From NCBI GenBank assembly GCA_916720285.1, contig CAKAQP010000004.1:1-26767 (forward strand): a DNA stretch of 26,767 bases, in the 5' to 3' direction. The stretch's first letter is position 1; the number at the start of each line of letters is the position of its first letter. This DNA comes from an uncultured Lachnoanaerobaculum sp. (GTDB lineage Bacteria; Bacillota; Clostridia; Lachnospirales; Lachnospiraceae). The notes beneath the pieces were generated by a model. The model was not told the DNA's origin and searched no databases. It saw nothing but the letters and a program-made list of their open reading frames with translations. This document shows, piece by piece, positions 13,334 through 23,000 of the stretch. A program made the position numbers and the translations under genes.

Positions 13334-16300
13334 CTATCTCTTCTTAAATACCAAAAGCATTGCTCCGCATGAAGATATCAGTAATATCATATATTTTAAA
13401 AGGTCTGTATTATCTGAGGTCTTAGGTACCGGGAGTGGGCGTCTGTCTGATACAGTCTCCGCAGTAAACTTTTTCGGATCCTCTATAATAATTTCAGGTT
13501 TTACAGGCTCTACATTTATAGCATCAGCCTTTATTTCTTCTTTTTTCTCTACAACACTCTGTGTAGGTCTTATAGATGAGCTTCCTCCCGAGCCGCCTCT
13601 TCTTCCGTTTGAAGATGTGGCTATGGAAGGTGTAGCTATAGGTCTTATAATAATATCATTGTTTCTGTCACCCGGACGATTTATCTGGCTTGGTGTAGCC
13701 GGGTGTAGCGGATCCGGATAGATTATAACACTTGGATCTTTAACATATACATAGTTTATCTCTATTTGTGAAGTTGAGAACAATCCGCTCTCAGCGCCTT
13801 CAACTCTATCCAAATGATATCCTGCAATAGCTTTTGCACTTGTACTGTAGGCAAGGCCAAGTTTTCTGCTGCCGTCCAAAACTTCATCTGTATCTAACGC
13901 AACTCCTGCCGGATTGATGTAATGGGCAATTACATCTCCCGCATCCTGTCTGCGATAAATATATGTTACTCTTTGTGTTCCCGGATTAAATACTCCGTTC
14001 GCATTTGCAGGCATTGAAATCAAGTCATAATAGTCAAATGACTTAAGTTCTGAAGTATAAGGAACTCCGATTTGCTCACTACCGTTTAAAACAGTAGTCT
14101 CAACAAGTGGAACATTTCCGTTCTCATCCAGATATTCAATAATAACATTTCCGGCATCCTGGCGCTTGTAGATATACTCAACATTTATAGGTGATGTTGT
14201 GAATACTCCTGTTGCATTTGCAGGATTTACCACAAGATCATAATAAGGTATTGCCTTAGGTGATGTTGTATAATTAAGTCCAAGCTTATTTGCTCCGGAA
14301 ATTGTATCATCACTTTCTATGCTGTTTCCGTGAACATCCAAATATCTTACGGTTACATCTCCCGCATCTTTTCTTCTGTACAAGTAAGTCACAGTCTGTG
14401 CTCCATGAGTAAACACTCCTGTTGCATTTGCAGGTACAGTATCTATATCGAAGTTTGCGATATTCTCTACACTGCTTGTATAGGCAAGTCCAAGCTTTTC
14501 GATACCGCTAAGTACTGTAGGCGCTACCAAATCACTTCCGTCATGTACAGACTTATGATATATTGTCACATCCCCTGCATCATCTCTCTTATAGACATAA
14601 TTTACTACTTGTGGAGCAATCGTAAATACTCCTGTTGCATTTGCCGGTGAATTTACAAGCACAAGACTTCCAATAGTCTTAGGTGCTGTGGTATATGGCA
14701 AACCAAGTTTATTTGTTCCCGAAAGTATGTCTCTTGTATCCAGTTCATTACCGTCTCTGTCGGTATACATTACTGTCACATCTCCGGCGTCATCTCTTCT
14801 GTACTCATAGGTAACAATATAGTTTGTTCCCGCCGTAAATGTTCCGATATGATTTGCAGGTGTAGGATTTACTACCGTAAAGTTGGCTATACTTGCAGGA
14901 CTTGTTGTGTAGGAAAGTCCGGCCTTACTTACTCCCGATAAATTCTCATCTGCCGCAAGTGAGTTGCTTGTTCCGACTTCAAAATGATGTACTGTTACAT
15001 TTCCGGCATCATCTCTCTTATAGTAGTATGTAACCACTGTAGTTCCGTTTGCCGGATATACACCTGTATTATTTACAGGTGTTGCATTTACTACTGTAAA
15101 GTTGGCAACAGTACCTGCACTTGTTGTATAGGAAAGCCCGGCCTTACCTGCACCTGACAATATCTCATCAGGTAACAGTGAATTGCTTGTTCCAACCTCA
15201 AAATGATGTACCAATACGTTTCCGGCATCATTTCTCATGTAGTAATATGTAACCTCTGTAAGTCCTGTAGCAGGATAAGTTCCTGTATATCCTGCAGGTG
15301 TCGCATTTACTACAGTATAATATGGTATATTTTTCGGACTTGTTGTATATGTAAGTCCCGATTTCTCTACTCCGGATAAATCCTCTGCAGGTGAAAGTAT
15401 ATTGTTTGTTCCCACTTCAAGATGATGTACTTTAACATCTCCCGCATTGTCTCTCTTATACTTATAAACCACTTCTACAGGCGCATTTCCAAATGTCACT
15501 GTCGGATTTGCCGGCGAGCTTACAAGATGGAAATGAGGAATATTCATGCTCTGTGTAGTATAAGTAGTTCCAAGCTTATTGGTTCCGTCTACTGTTAGAG
15601 CTGCCGGTGTTCCTCCCGGGGTTTGTGAATACAACTCATTGGTAGTTCCGTCTTCATAATAATGAATGATTATCGGTGAAGCACTATCTCTTTCATAGTA
15701 ATAAATCAGCTCTATAGGTGTAGCGGCAAATGTTACCAGTGTAGGATTCGGTGACTGATACAAATGATAATTTGGTATCTGTGCAGACCTCTCCTGTGAC
15801 TGATAGGTAAGTCCAAGCTTATTTGTACCGCTTATAACTTCCGGTCCGACAGCGCCTCCCGCTACCGGAGCATAAAGCTCTGTTGTTGTGCCTTTTTCAT
15901 AGTGATGAACTGTAATATTTCCTGCATTTTTTCTTCTGTAGGAATATGTTACTGAAGTTGTTCCGTCTCCGAATACTCCGTTTGTAGGAGTAGTACTGCT
16001 TACAAAATCATAATTGTCTACAGGAAGTACATTGCTGCTCCATGCAAGTCCCTCTTTATTTGTTCCTGACAGAACAGTAGGAGTATTGATCATTACACTA
16101 CTTCCAAGACTCTCAGGTCTTGTAAGATTTGCACCTGTATCAATATCTACATATTTTATTGTAACATCCGGTGCATCATTTCTTTCATAGAAATAAGTAA
16201 CGGTCTTTGCCGTTGCATCAAATGTTCCGCTTGCAGGACCTGTAGGTGTTCCTACAAGATGGTAATGAGGTATAGGATAGCTTCCCGCCGTACTCACATC

Positions 16301-19300
16301 TCTTCTGTAAGTCTGATATGACTTACCCATCTGCCTTGTACCTAAAAGTACTTCAGCAGCAGGTGTTGCTGTTGCCGAAACTGCATAAAGTTCATCTGTC
16401 TTTCCCGTTTCGTAGTGATGTACGGTTACATCTCCTGCATTTCTTCTTAGATAATGGTATGTAACTGTTGTATCTGCAGTGTAACTTCCGTTTGCATTTG
16501 CAGGAAGATTTGCAGTATCCACTTCAAAATTCGGGTCTGTAGTGATAGGTGTTGTAGTATATGCGGTATCTCTCGGCTCTCTTGTAACCACGTCGGCAAC
16601 AAGATTACTTCCGTCCTCATCCTTGATATGCTTTACCGTAAGATTATAAAAATCCGTCTTAAGTCCAAGATTCTTGATAGCACTTGGATTATCTGTTGTT
16701 AAGCTTATATCCACAGTTGACCATGGTGTATTAGGTACCGGAGTCTGACCGGCCTTAATTACAGATGCCTTTGTAGTAAATGAAGTAAAGTCATTTCCTA
16801 TAACAGTTGCACTGCTTGCCACACTTGGAGCGGCAAAACTGTCACTGGTCAAGTTCTCCACATAGAGCTTATAATTACCTGCATTGCTGAGCTTATTTGT
16901 AAATGAAATATTTCCGTTTGAATCTGTTGTTCCCGATTCAACCACTGTCTCATTTCCCGTTGCATCAAGCTTTACAAGTATATATGGTCTGTTTGCAATA
17001 TTTAAATCTGTACTGTCATAAACTCCATTGTTGTTCAAATCATAGAAGGCATGAGTTGCGATATTGTACTTATGAGTACCTACCTTTGATTCGGTAAACT
17101 CATTTGCACCGTCAACATTATTACCTCTCCATGAAGCTACGGAATTATTTGCAGTATCTGTAGCAAGATTATCCTTGGTATCAGGCATCTCCACCTTATA
17201 ATTAAATAGCACCTCTTCTCCTGCCGTTATACTCTGTCCCGACTTTAAATCGGCCTTAAACATTGTAACTGATGACCAGTCTGTAATACTTGCGGCAGGT
17301 AACCATGTCGCTCCGATATTTCCTTCTATCGTAGCACTTGGAGCATCTGTAGAGTAGTAAATATCAAACTTACTGTTATTGGCAGTCACTCCCGATATAG
17401 CCTTAGGATATATTTTTGAACCTCTGTCAAGATAATTTCCGCTACCGTCTTTTACTATAAACTTATCATTTGCATATGGGAAAACATCCATTACATGAAT
17501 ATCTTCCACCGGGTCATTTGTATTATTCCATACTCTAACCTGATAATCTAAGATATCTCCCTTATCAGCCTTTATACTTGTTTGGTACACACTGTCTGTG
17601 GAAAGCTTTACCTTCTTTCCGAGTACCATCGCCTGTGGAGGTACAAAGGTATAGTTATATGTTATTGTGGAAAGTCTGTCCGTTGTATTGCCGTTGTTAT
17701 TTGCATCATACGGGTCAAGGTAATCTGCAGTATCTGATGAATATATAACTCCCGGAGCCGCGCTTGATGCGGCTGTAGTGTTATTATCCCAGCTCAGTAT
17801 TACCTTTATCTCATGCGGACCTCCATCCATACCGGCTGTCGGCTTAAATGAAAAGTTCAAATGATCGATTTTGTTCTGTGTATAGTTTCCATAACCCGGA
17901 ACTGTAGAACCCGGGAATGTCAATCCTGTAAGTTCAAACTCGTACGCTGTCTTTCCTACATTCCCTTTATAATTCGGTATAACCGTAGGAGTGGGGTTAA
18001 CAGTAAATAAATTGGCATTCATCTGCGGTTGCACACTGTCAAAAGCAAGGTCCGAATCGACCACAACTACCATCTTAGGATTTACGGCAGCTCTTGGGTC
18101 CCAAAGTATACTGTTATACCAAATACGTGGTGTTATTTTTATGACTCCTCCGACACTTATCGTACTTGTAGCGGAGGTACCGTTTATACTCATTCCGATA
18201 TTTTGAAGGTGCATACTTGCATACGGATTTCTTAAATATGCATCGGCCAGTGAATAACTCAGTTCCTGACCGGCTGCATTTCTTACTCTACCGAAGTTTC
18301 TGACAAGCTTCCAATATACATCATTGACATGCGCATTCAAATCGTTGATATACGCCGTATGTGTAGCAGGTGTAAGCTGTGTCTGAACGATAAGACCTAC
18401 CGCATCCTCTTCAAACTGTGAGATAGTTATATCATCATCAAAGACAAGTCTGAAATACCTGTACTCAGGCGGTGTTGTCAATGTGGTAGCTACGGAGTTT
18501 GCTCTGTAGTCTGCGGCATTGCTGACCTGAACAGGTGTAATATTTGTAGCAATAGTAGTCCATGTGGTTCCGTTATCGGAGCCGACAAGCTTATTGTGTG
18601 AGAGTTTTGCAAGTTCTGTCGCAGTGAATCTTTCAGGTCTGACTCTCAGTTCGTATCCTGTAAGAAGACTTCTTGCCTGCGGCTCATCCTCTATCATTCT
18701 GAATGTAACACTGCTTGCAGTCTGCGGTCTTGTACCGCCGAACTGATCGACACTTACCAAATAGTTGTATTTATAGTCCGCATCCCTCGGTACCAGATAA
18801 CCTGCATCTCCGAGTAATGTCTTTTTTATACGGATTCTTCTTACATATGAAACATGGTAGTATAACTCACCGCTTCTTCTTGTAGAGTTATCTAAAGTTC
18901 CGTCATCATTCACCAATGTAGTTACCTGTTGCATTGTTATCTTAGTCCATGTAGGAGCTAAAGTAACCGGTTGATTTCCGTCCCACTTAAGCGAAAAAGG
19001 TGGCTGTACTACTGTTGAAAGCCCTCTGTCCACTATCTGTGTGATAGTTCTGTCTGTACTGTTATATGTCCAGTTCGAGTTGTTCGGAAGTGAAGGATCC
19101 CATACTGCGGTAGCCGGAAGAGTAATCTTAAACTCGACTTTTCTCTTATCCATACCCGCACCGGTACCTGACGGTACTTGTGATACACCGCCGTTGGCTG
19201 TATTTGCAGGACCGCTGTAGCCGAAGCCGCTTAAACTTGATACAAAATCTGTAGAGAGTCTGTCATGAGCGGCATTTGTAGCTTCATCCGATATATATTC

Positions 19301-19888
19301 ACTTTTTCTGTTGTTGTTTGCAACTGCCGATGTGTCGGCTGACATGATTCCGACCGGATATGCCTTTGCAACAAACTGATCGTTTGAACTTGCAAGAGGC
19401 GCATCTGTAGCGGGATTTTTTCCTGCTTCAAAAAGCTTTACCGGAATATGGAAAGTCTCACCGTTTTGCACTGCCGAATTCTTCAGCGTAGCCTTTATCG
19501 GTATTGCCGCATATCCTGTATCCAGTCTGGAATAATTTATCTTTACAATATAATAGTTCGGATCTGTATTTATAATATTTACACTGCTTGCACCTGATGC
19601 CAAGGTAACATCACTGGCAACAGGAGGTGAAAATATACTCTTGTCAAAATACACATACGAAAACGGATTGTACAGTGTAGATACCGCTCCTGAAAGTGTA
19701 TTTGTAACATAGTATGACTCTTTTTGTGCAACTAAAGATGAAGTCTGCCCGGATAAACCGTACCTCACATCCGTAGTTATCGCACTACCGCCTGCACCTG
19801 TAGCATGTGCTTTCCCCGGCGGGGCAAACACCGACAACAGTATTGAAAAAATCAGTAACAAAAAATAATGAAGTGATTTTTTTCTCAT
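13334..19888 (-). CDS. Giant MucBP-repeat cell-wall-anchored adhesin (2184 aa)
   Basis: An exported surface protein. Residues 1-29 are a signal peptide (basic start, hydrophobic core, KAHA cleavage site). Residues ~30-770 are a beta-rich N-terminal region shared with the neighbouring paralogue. Near 780 a DUF11-like segment appears (DYQVRVWNNTNDPVEDIHVMDVFP), and near 943-1012 a SdrD-B/Cna-B-like domain (FYDLNNNGVYD...GNYKLYVENL). Residues 1081-2051 are 13 tandem MucBP-type repeats of ~70-75 residues. A Pro/Ser/Gly-rich stalk follows, then the sorting signal VPKTSD, a hydrophobic helix and FKKR. It is probably attached by a sortase and binds mucin or other glycans; no sortase gene is in view and the ligand is unknown. 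A GGAGGA site precedes the ATG. It has its own terminator, so is likely monocistronic. Confidence 0.9.
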   Translation of the reverse strand: MRKKSLHYFLLLIFSILLSVFAPPGKAHATGAGGSAITTDVRYGLSGQTSSLVAQKESYYVTNTLSGAVSTLYNPFSYVYFDKSIFSPPVASDVTLASGASSVNIINTDPNYYIVKINYSRLDTGYAAIPIKATLKNSAVQNGETFHIPVKLFEAGKNPATDAPLASSNDQFVAKAYPVGIMSADTSAVANNNRKSEYISDEATNAAHDRLSTDFVSSLSGFGYSGPANTANGGVSQVPSGTGAGMDKRKVEFKITLPATAVWDPSLPNNSNWTYNSTDRTITQIVDRGLSTVVQPPFSLKWDGNQPVTLAPTWTKITMQQVTTLVNDDGTLDNSTRRSGELYYHVSYVRRIRIKKTLLGDAGYLVPRDADYKYNYLVSVDQFGGTRPQTASSVTFRMIEDEPQARSLLTGYELRVRPERFTATELAKLSHNKLVGSDNGTTWTTIATNITPVQVSNAADYRANSVATTLTTPPEYRYFRLVFDDDITISQFEEDAVGLIVQTQLTPATHTAYINDLNAHVNDVYWKLVRNFGRVRNAAGQELSYSLADAYLRNPYASMHLQNIGMSINGTSATSTISVGGVIKITPRIWYNSILWDPRAAVNPKMVVVVDSDLAFDSVQPQMNANLFTVNPTPTVIPNYKGNVGKTAYEFELTGLTFPGSTVPGYGNYTQNKIDHLNFSFKPTAGMDGGPHEIKVILSWDNNTTAASSAAPGVIYSSDTADYLDPYDANNNGNTTDRLSTITYNYTFVPPQAMVLGKKVKLSTDSVYQTSIKADKGDILDYQVRVWNNTNDPVEDIHVMDVFPYANDKFIVKDGSGNYLDRGSKIYPKAISGVTANNSKFDIYYSTDAPSATIEGNIGATWLPAASITDWSSVTMFKADLKSGQSITAGEEVLFNYKVEMPDTKDNLATDTANNSVASWRGNNVDGANEFTESKVGTHKYNIATHAFYDLNNNGVYDSTDLNIANRPYILVKLDATGNETVVESGTTDSNGNISFTNKLSNAGNYKLYVENLTSDSFAAPSVASSATVIGNDFTSFTTKASVIKAGQTPVPNTPWSTVDISLTTDNPSAIKNLGLKTDFYNLTVKHIKDEDGSNLVADVVTREPRDTAYTTTPITTDPNFEVDTANLPANANGSYTADTTVTYHYLRRNAGDVTVHHYETGKTDELYAVSATATPAAEVLLGTRQMGKSYQTYRRDVSTAGSYPIPHYHLVGTPTGPASGTFDATAKTVTYFYERNDAPDVTIKYVDIDTGANLTRPESLGSSVMINTPTVLSGTNKEGLAWSSNVLPVDNYDFVSSTTPTNGVFGDGTTSVTYSYRRKNAGNITVHHYEKGTTTELYAPVAGGAVGPEVISGTNKLGLTYQSQERSAQIPNYHLYQSPNPTLVTFAATPIELIYYYERDSASPIIIHYYEDGTTNELYSQTPGGTPAALTVDGTNKLGTTYTTQSMNIPHFHLVSSPANPTVTFGNAPVEVVYKYKRDNAGDVKVHHLEVGTNNILSPAEDLSGVEKSGLTYTTSPKNIPYYTVVNATPAGYTGTYPATGLTEVTYYYMRNDAGNVLVHHFEVGTSNSLLPDEILSGAGKAGLSYTTSAGTVANFTVVNATPVNNTGVYPANGTTVVTYYYKRDDAGNVTVHHFEVGTSNSLAADENLSGVSKAGLSYTTSPASIANFTVVNPTPANHIGTFTAGTNYIVTYEYRRDDAGDVTVMYTDRDGNELDTRDILSGTNKLGLPYTTAPKTIGSLVLVNSPANATGVFTIAPQVVNYVYKRDDAGDVTIYHKSVHDGSDLVAPTVLSGIEKLGLAYTSSVENIANFDIDTVPANATGVFTHGAQTVTYLYRRKDAGDVTVRYLDVHGNSIESDDTISGANKLGLNYTTSPKAIPYYDLVVNPANATGVFTTSPINVEYIYKRQDAGNVIIEYLDENGNVPLVETTVLNGSEQIGVPYTSELKSFDYYDLISMPANANGVFNPGTQRVTYIYRRQDAGDVIAHYINPAGVALDTDEVLDGSRKLGLAYSTSAKAIAGYHLDRVEGAESGLFSTSQIEINYVYVKDPSVIIYPDPLHPATPSQINRPGDRNNDIIIRPIATPSIATSSNGRRGGSGGSSSIRPTQSVVEKKEEIKADAINVEPVKPEIIIEDPKKFTAETVSDRRPLPVPKTSDNTDLLKYMILLISSCGAMLLVFKKR
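13736..16648 (-). repeat. Array of 13 MucBP-type repeats
   Basis: Thirteen in-frame units of mostly 69-75 codons, each starting AG[DN]V-[TIV]-V-x-[HY] and ending VTYxYxR[RK][DN]. Boundaries for the last units: 14579-14788, 14366-14578, 14156-14365, 13943-14155 and 13736-13942. Units include the common S-G-x-x-K-x-G-L-x-Y-T-T-S core. Confidence 0.9.
14789..15226 (-). repeat. Two closely similar adjacent MucBP repeats
   Basis: Repeats 7 (15008-15226) and 8 (14789-15007) are both exactly 219 nt and share long stretches such as VHHFEVGTSNSL and KAGLSYTTS. They are more alike than other neighbours, suggesting a recent duplication and a site of slippage or recombination. Confidence 0.75.
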
Positions 19889-19980
19889 ATTTCCTCCGTA
19901 ATAAAATTATGTATCTTAAAAATGTTATTATTTGCCGTATACAGAACAAACAAAATTTTAACATCGTTATCCTTTTATAT

Positions 19981-20009
19981 TTTATAGTAATCTAGGAATA
20001 ATTACTATA
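19981..20009 (-). promoter_or_regulatory. 27-bp inverted repeat over the adhesin 1 promoter region
   Basis: TATAGTAAT (19983-19991) and ATTACTATA (20001-20009) form a perfect 9-bp inverted repeat around 9 bases. A -10-like TATAAA (19981-19986, minus) overlaps one arm, and the matching -35 position falls on the other. This looks like a regulator-binding site, but the promoter call is weak. Confidence 0.4.
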
Positions 20010-20052
20010 GTTAAATTCTTACAATATCTTTTCAACAGTTGTCTTTTAACGT

Positions 20053-20082
20053 AAAAAAAGCCCCCCGGCAAAAGCCGGAGGG
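20053..20082 (-). terminator. Terminator of the second giant adhesin gene
   Basis: A GC-rich hairpin (CCCCCCGGC at 20061-20069, GCCGGAGGG at 20074-20082, one mismatch, AAAA loop) is followed on the minus strand by seven T. It lies just past the stop at 20098. Confidence 0.9.
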
Positions 20083-20097
20083 TGAAAGTTATAAAAG

Positions 20098-23000
20098 TTA
20101 TCTTTCTTCTTTTTTCTTTAATGCAAGTACCATTGCCGCTACGATTGAGCTCATAAGAATAAACATATATCCTCTTACGTCTCTTTCATCAGCTGTTTTC
20201 GGTACAGCTAAAGCCTTTCTTTGATTCTTATCAAATCCTATCTTATTTGTATCGGTCTTATCTGTATTAGTGACAGGCTTATCTATAACAGGCTCCGGAG
20301 TAGTAACTCCTCCCTTTGAGTTTATATCATTTACTGTTACAGTCTTACCCGGTCTCACTACAGAATTTCCACCTGAAGATCCGCCTGAAGATCCACCTCT
20401 CTTTATATTTGAAGGTGTCGCAATAGATGGTGTAGCTGTAGGCCTTATAATAATATCCTGATCTCTTCCCGGAATATTTATCTGGCTTGGTGTAGCAATC
20501 CTTGAAGGATTCGGATTTACAGGTGTTGACGGATTAATATTACTTGGGTTAACAGGTATTGAAGGATTAATAACACTTGGAGTTACAGGATTGATGACAC
20601 TTGGATTAACCGGTGTCACAGGAGTTAGAGGTCCCGGTATAATTACCGCACTTGGATCCTTTGTGTAGACATATGTTACTACTATTTCTCCTGTTCTAAA
20701 TATTCCTGTGTTCGCACCCTGTATCAGGTATATACTGTATCCGTCAATAACCTTATCAGTGGTTGCATATGGTAGTCCGAGACTTCTTGTACCGTCAAGC
20801 ACTTCATCACTTTCTATCGGCAGTCCTGCAGTATTTAAGTAACGGGCAATTACATTTCCTGCATCTTTTCTCCTATATACATAGGTCACTCTTTGACTTC
20901 CGCTTACAAAAGTTCCGTTAGCATTAGTCGGTACAGATATTACATCAAAGTTATCAAATGACTTTACACTTGAAGTATATGGCATTCCAAGCTTCTCTGT
21001 TCCGTCAAGTACCTCCGGAGTATCAAGAGGAACGTTTCCGTTCTCATCCAAATGCTCTATAACAACATTTCCCGCATCCTGACGCTTATAGATGTAATCA
21101 ACTGTTATAGGTGCTATTGTAAATACTCCGTTTGCATTGGCAGGTACTGTTATAAGATCATAGTATGGAATAGTCTTTGGAGATGTAGTATAGGGCAATC
21201 CTACATTCTCTGTTCCTGTAATATTATCCGGTGTTTCAATACTGTTTCCATGATTATCAAGATAATTTACTCTTACTCCTGCCGCTGTCTTTCTCTTATA
21301 GAGATAAGTTACTGTCTGGGCACCGCTTGCAAATGTACCGTTTGCGTTTGCAGGTACAGTATCTACCTCATAATCTGAGTATGTCTCAGGGCTTGTAGTA
21401 TATGGCAATCCGAGCTTTCGTGTTCCGTCAAGTACTGTCGGTGCACTGAGGTCACTGTTATCATATTTTGACTTATGATAAACTGTCACATTTCCGGCAT
21501 CACTTCTTCTGTAAACATAAGTTACAGTCTGCGGTCCCGATGTGAATACACCGTTTGCATTAAGAGGTGTGCTCACTAATGTGAAGTTAGGTATGGTTTT
21601 TGCTGATGTGGTATAAGGAAGTCCAAGCTTTCCGACTCCCGACTGAACATCAGGTGTTGAAATAACATTACCGTCATCATCTACATAAACTGTTGTTACA
21701 TCTCCTGCAACCATTCTCCTATACTCATATATTACTGTCTGAGTTCCTGTTGCAAATGTTCCGTTCTTATTAACCGGCTGGGCTACCAATTCATAAGTCG
21801 CAATATTCTTCTCTGAAGTATTATATGGCAATCCGAGTTTTCCGGCACCGTTTAATACATCATCTGTATCAAGCTGTGTACCGCTTCCTTGCTCAAGATG
21901 CTTTACAATTACATTTCCTGCATCATTTCTTGTGTAATAGTAAGTTACTACTACTGTTCCTGTTGCCGGATAATTTCCTGAATGGTCTGTAGGTGTAGCA
22001 TTCACTACTGTGAAATTAGCTACCGTAGCAGGACTTGTTGTGTATGTAAGTCCAATCTTTCCTGCTCCCGATAAGTTCTCATCCGCAGAAACCTGATTGG
22101 TTGTTCCGTTCTCATAGTGATGTACCAGTACATTTCCGGCATCATTTCTCTTATAGTAATAAGTTACCGTTTGATTGCCTGTTTGGAATGTACCGTTTTG
22201 ATTTGTCGGTACTGTTACTACGGTAAAGTTTGGTATTGTCTGGGTATTTGTTGTATATGGCAACCCAAGCTTACCCGTTCCGCCAAGTGTCATATCAGGT
22301 ACCAACTGAGTAGTGGTTCCCTGCTCATAGTGATGAACTATAACATCTCCTGCGTCTTTTCTCTTGTATTTGTATATTACTGTCTGTGCAGTATTTCCAT
22401 GTGTAAGAGTTGTCTCACCGCTTGCGCTCGGTGCTGTAGCTGATGCAGCTGCACTTACATCAACTCCGACATAATCATAATTTGGAATATCTGCCGCCTT
22501 ATTTGTAAGGTCTTCTGTAAGTCCCAGTTTACCTGTTCCTGAGATTGTAACTGCTGCAGGAGCGCTTGCACCTGCCGGCTTGTAAAGCTCTGTCGTTGTT
22601 CCGTCCTCATAATGGTGAACTGTAATATTTGCCGCATCTTTTCTCTTATAGAAATATGTTACAGCCTGTGGTGCGACCTTATATGTAAGTGTTGTTGCAC
22701 CTGTAGATGTAGGTGCTGTAGGTGAAGAAGCTCCGCTTACATCAATACTTGCATACTCAAAATTGGTGATATCGGCCGCCTTATTTGTAAGATTTTCTGT
22801 AAGTCCGAGCTTTTCCGTACCTGAGAAGTTTTCAGCACTTGGTGCCGCCGCTCCTGCCGGTGTATAAAGCTCTGTATTTTGTCCTACCTCATAGTGATGT
22901 ACTGTAATATCGCCTGCAGTTTTTCTCTTATACTTAAGTATTACAACATTTTGTCCCGGATTAAGTGTCCCTGTAAGCGGACGACCGTTTGTAAGATCAG

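Noticed and set aside
19780..19964. Upstream ORF before the first adhesin, starting at the ATG near 19964 after AAAAGGAT
   Set aside because: It runs out of frame into the adhesin coding region and encodes an unremarkable AT-rich peptide; the ribosome-binding site is moderate. It is probably a chance ORF, unlike the compact one before the second adhesin.
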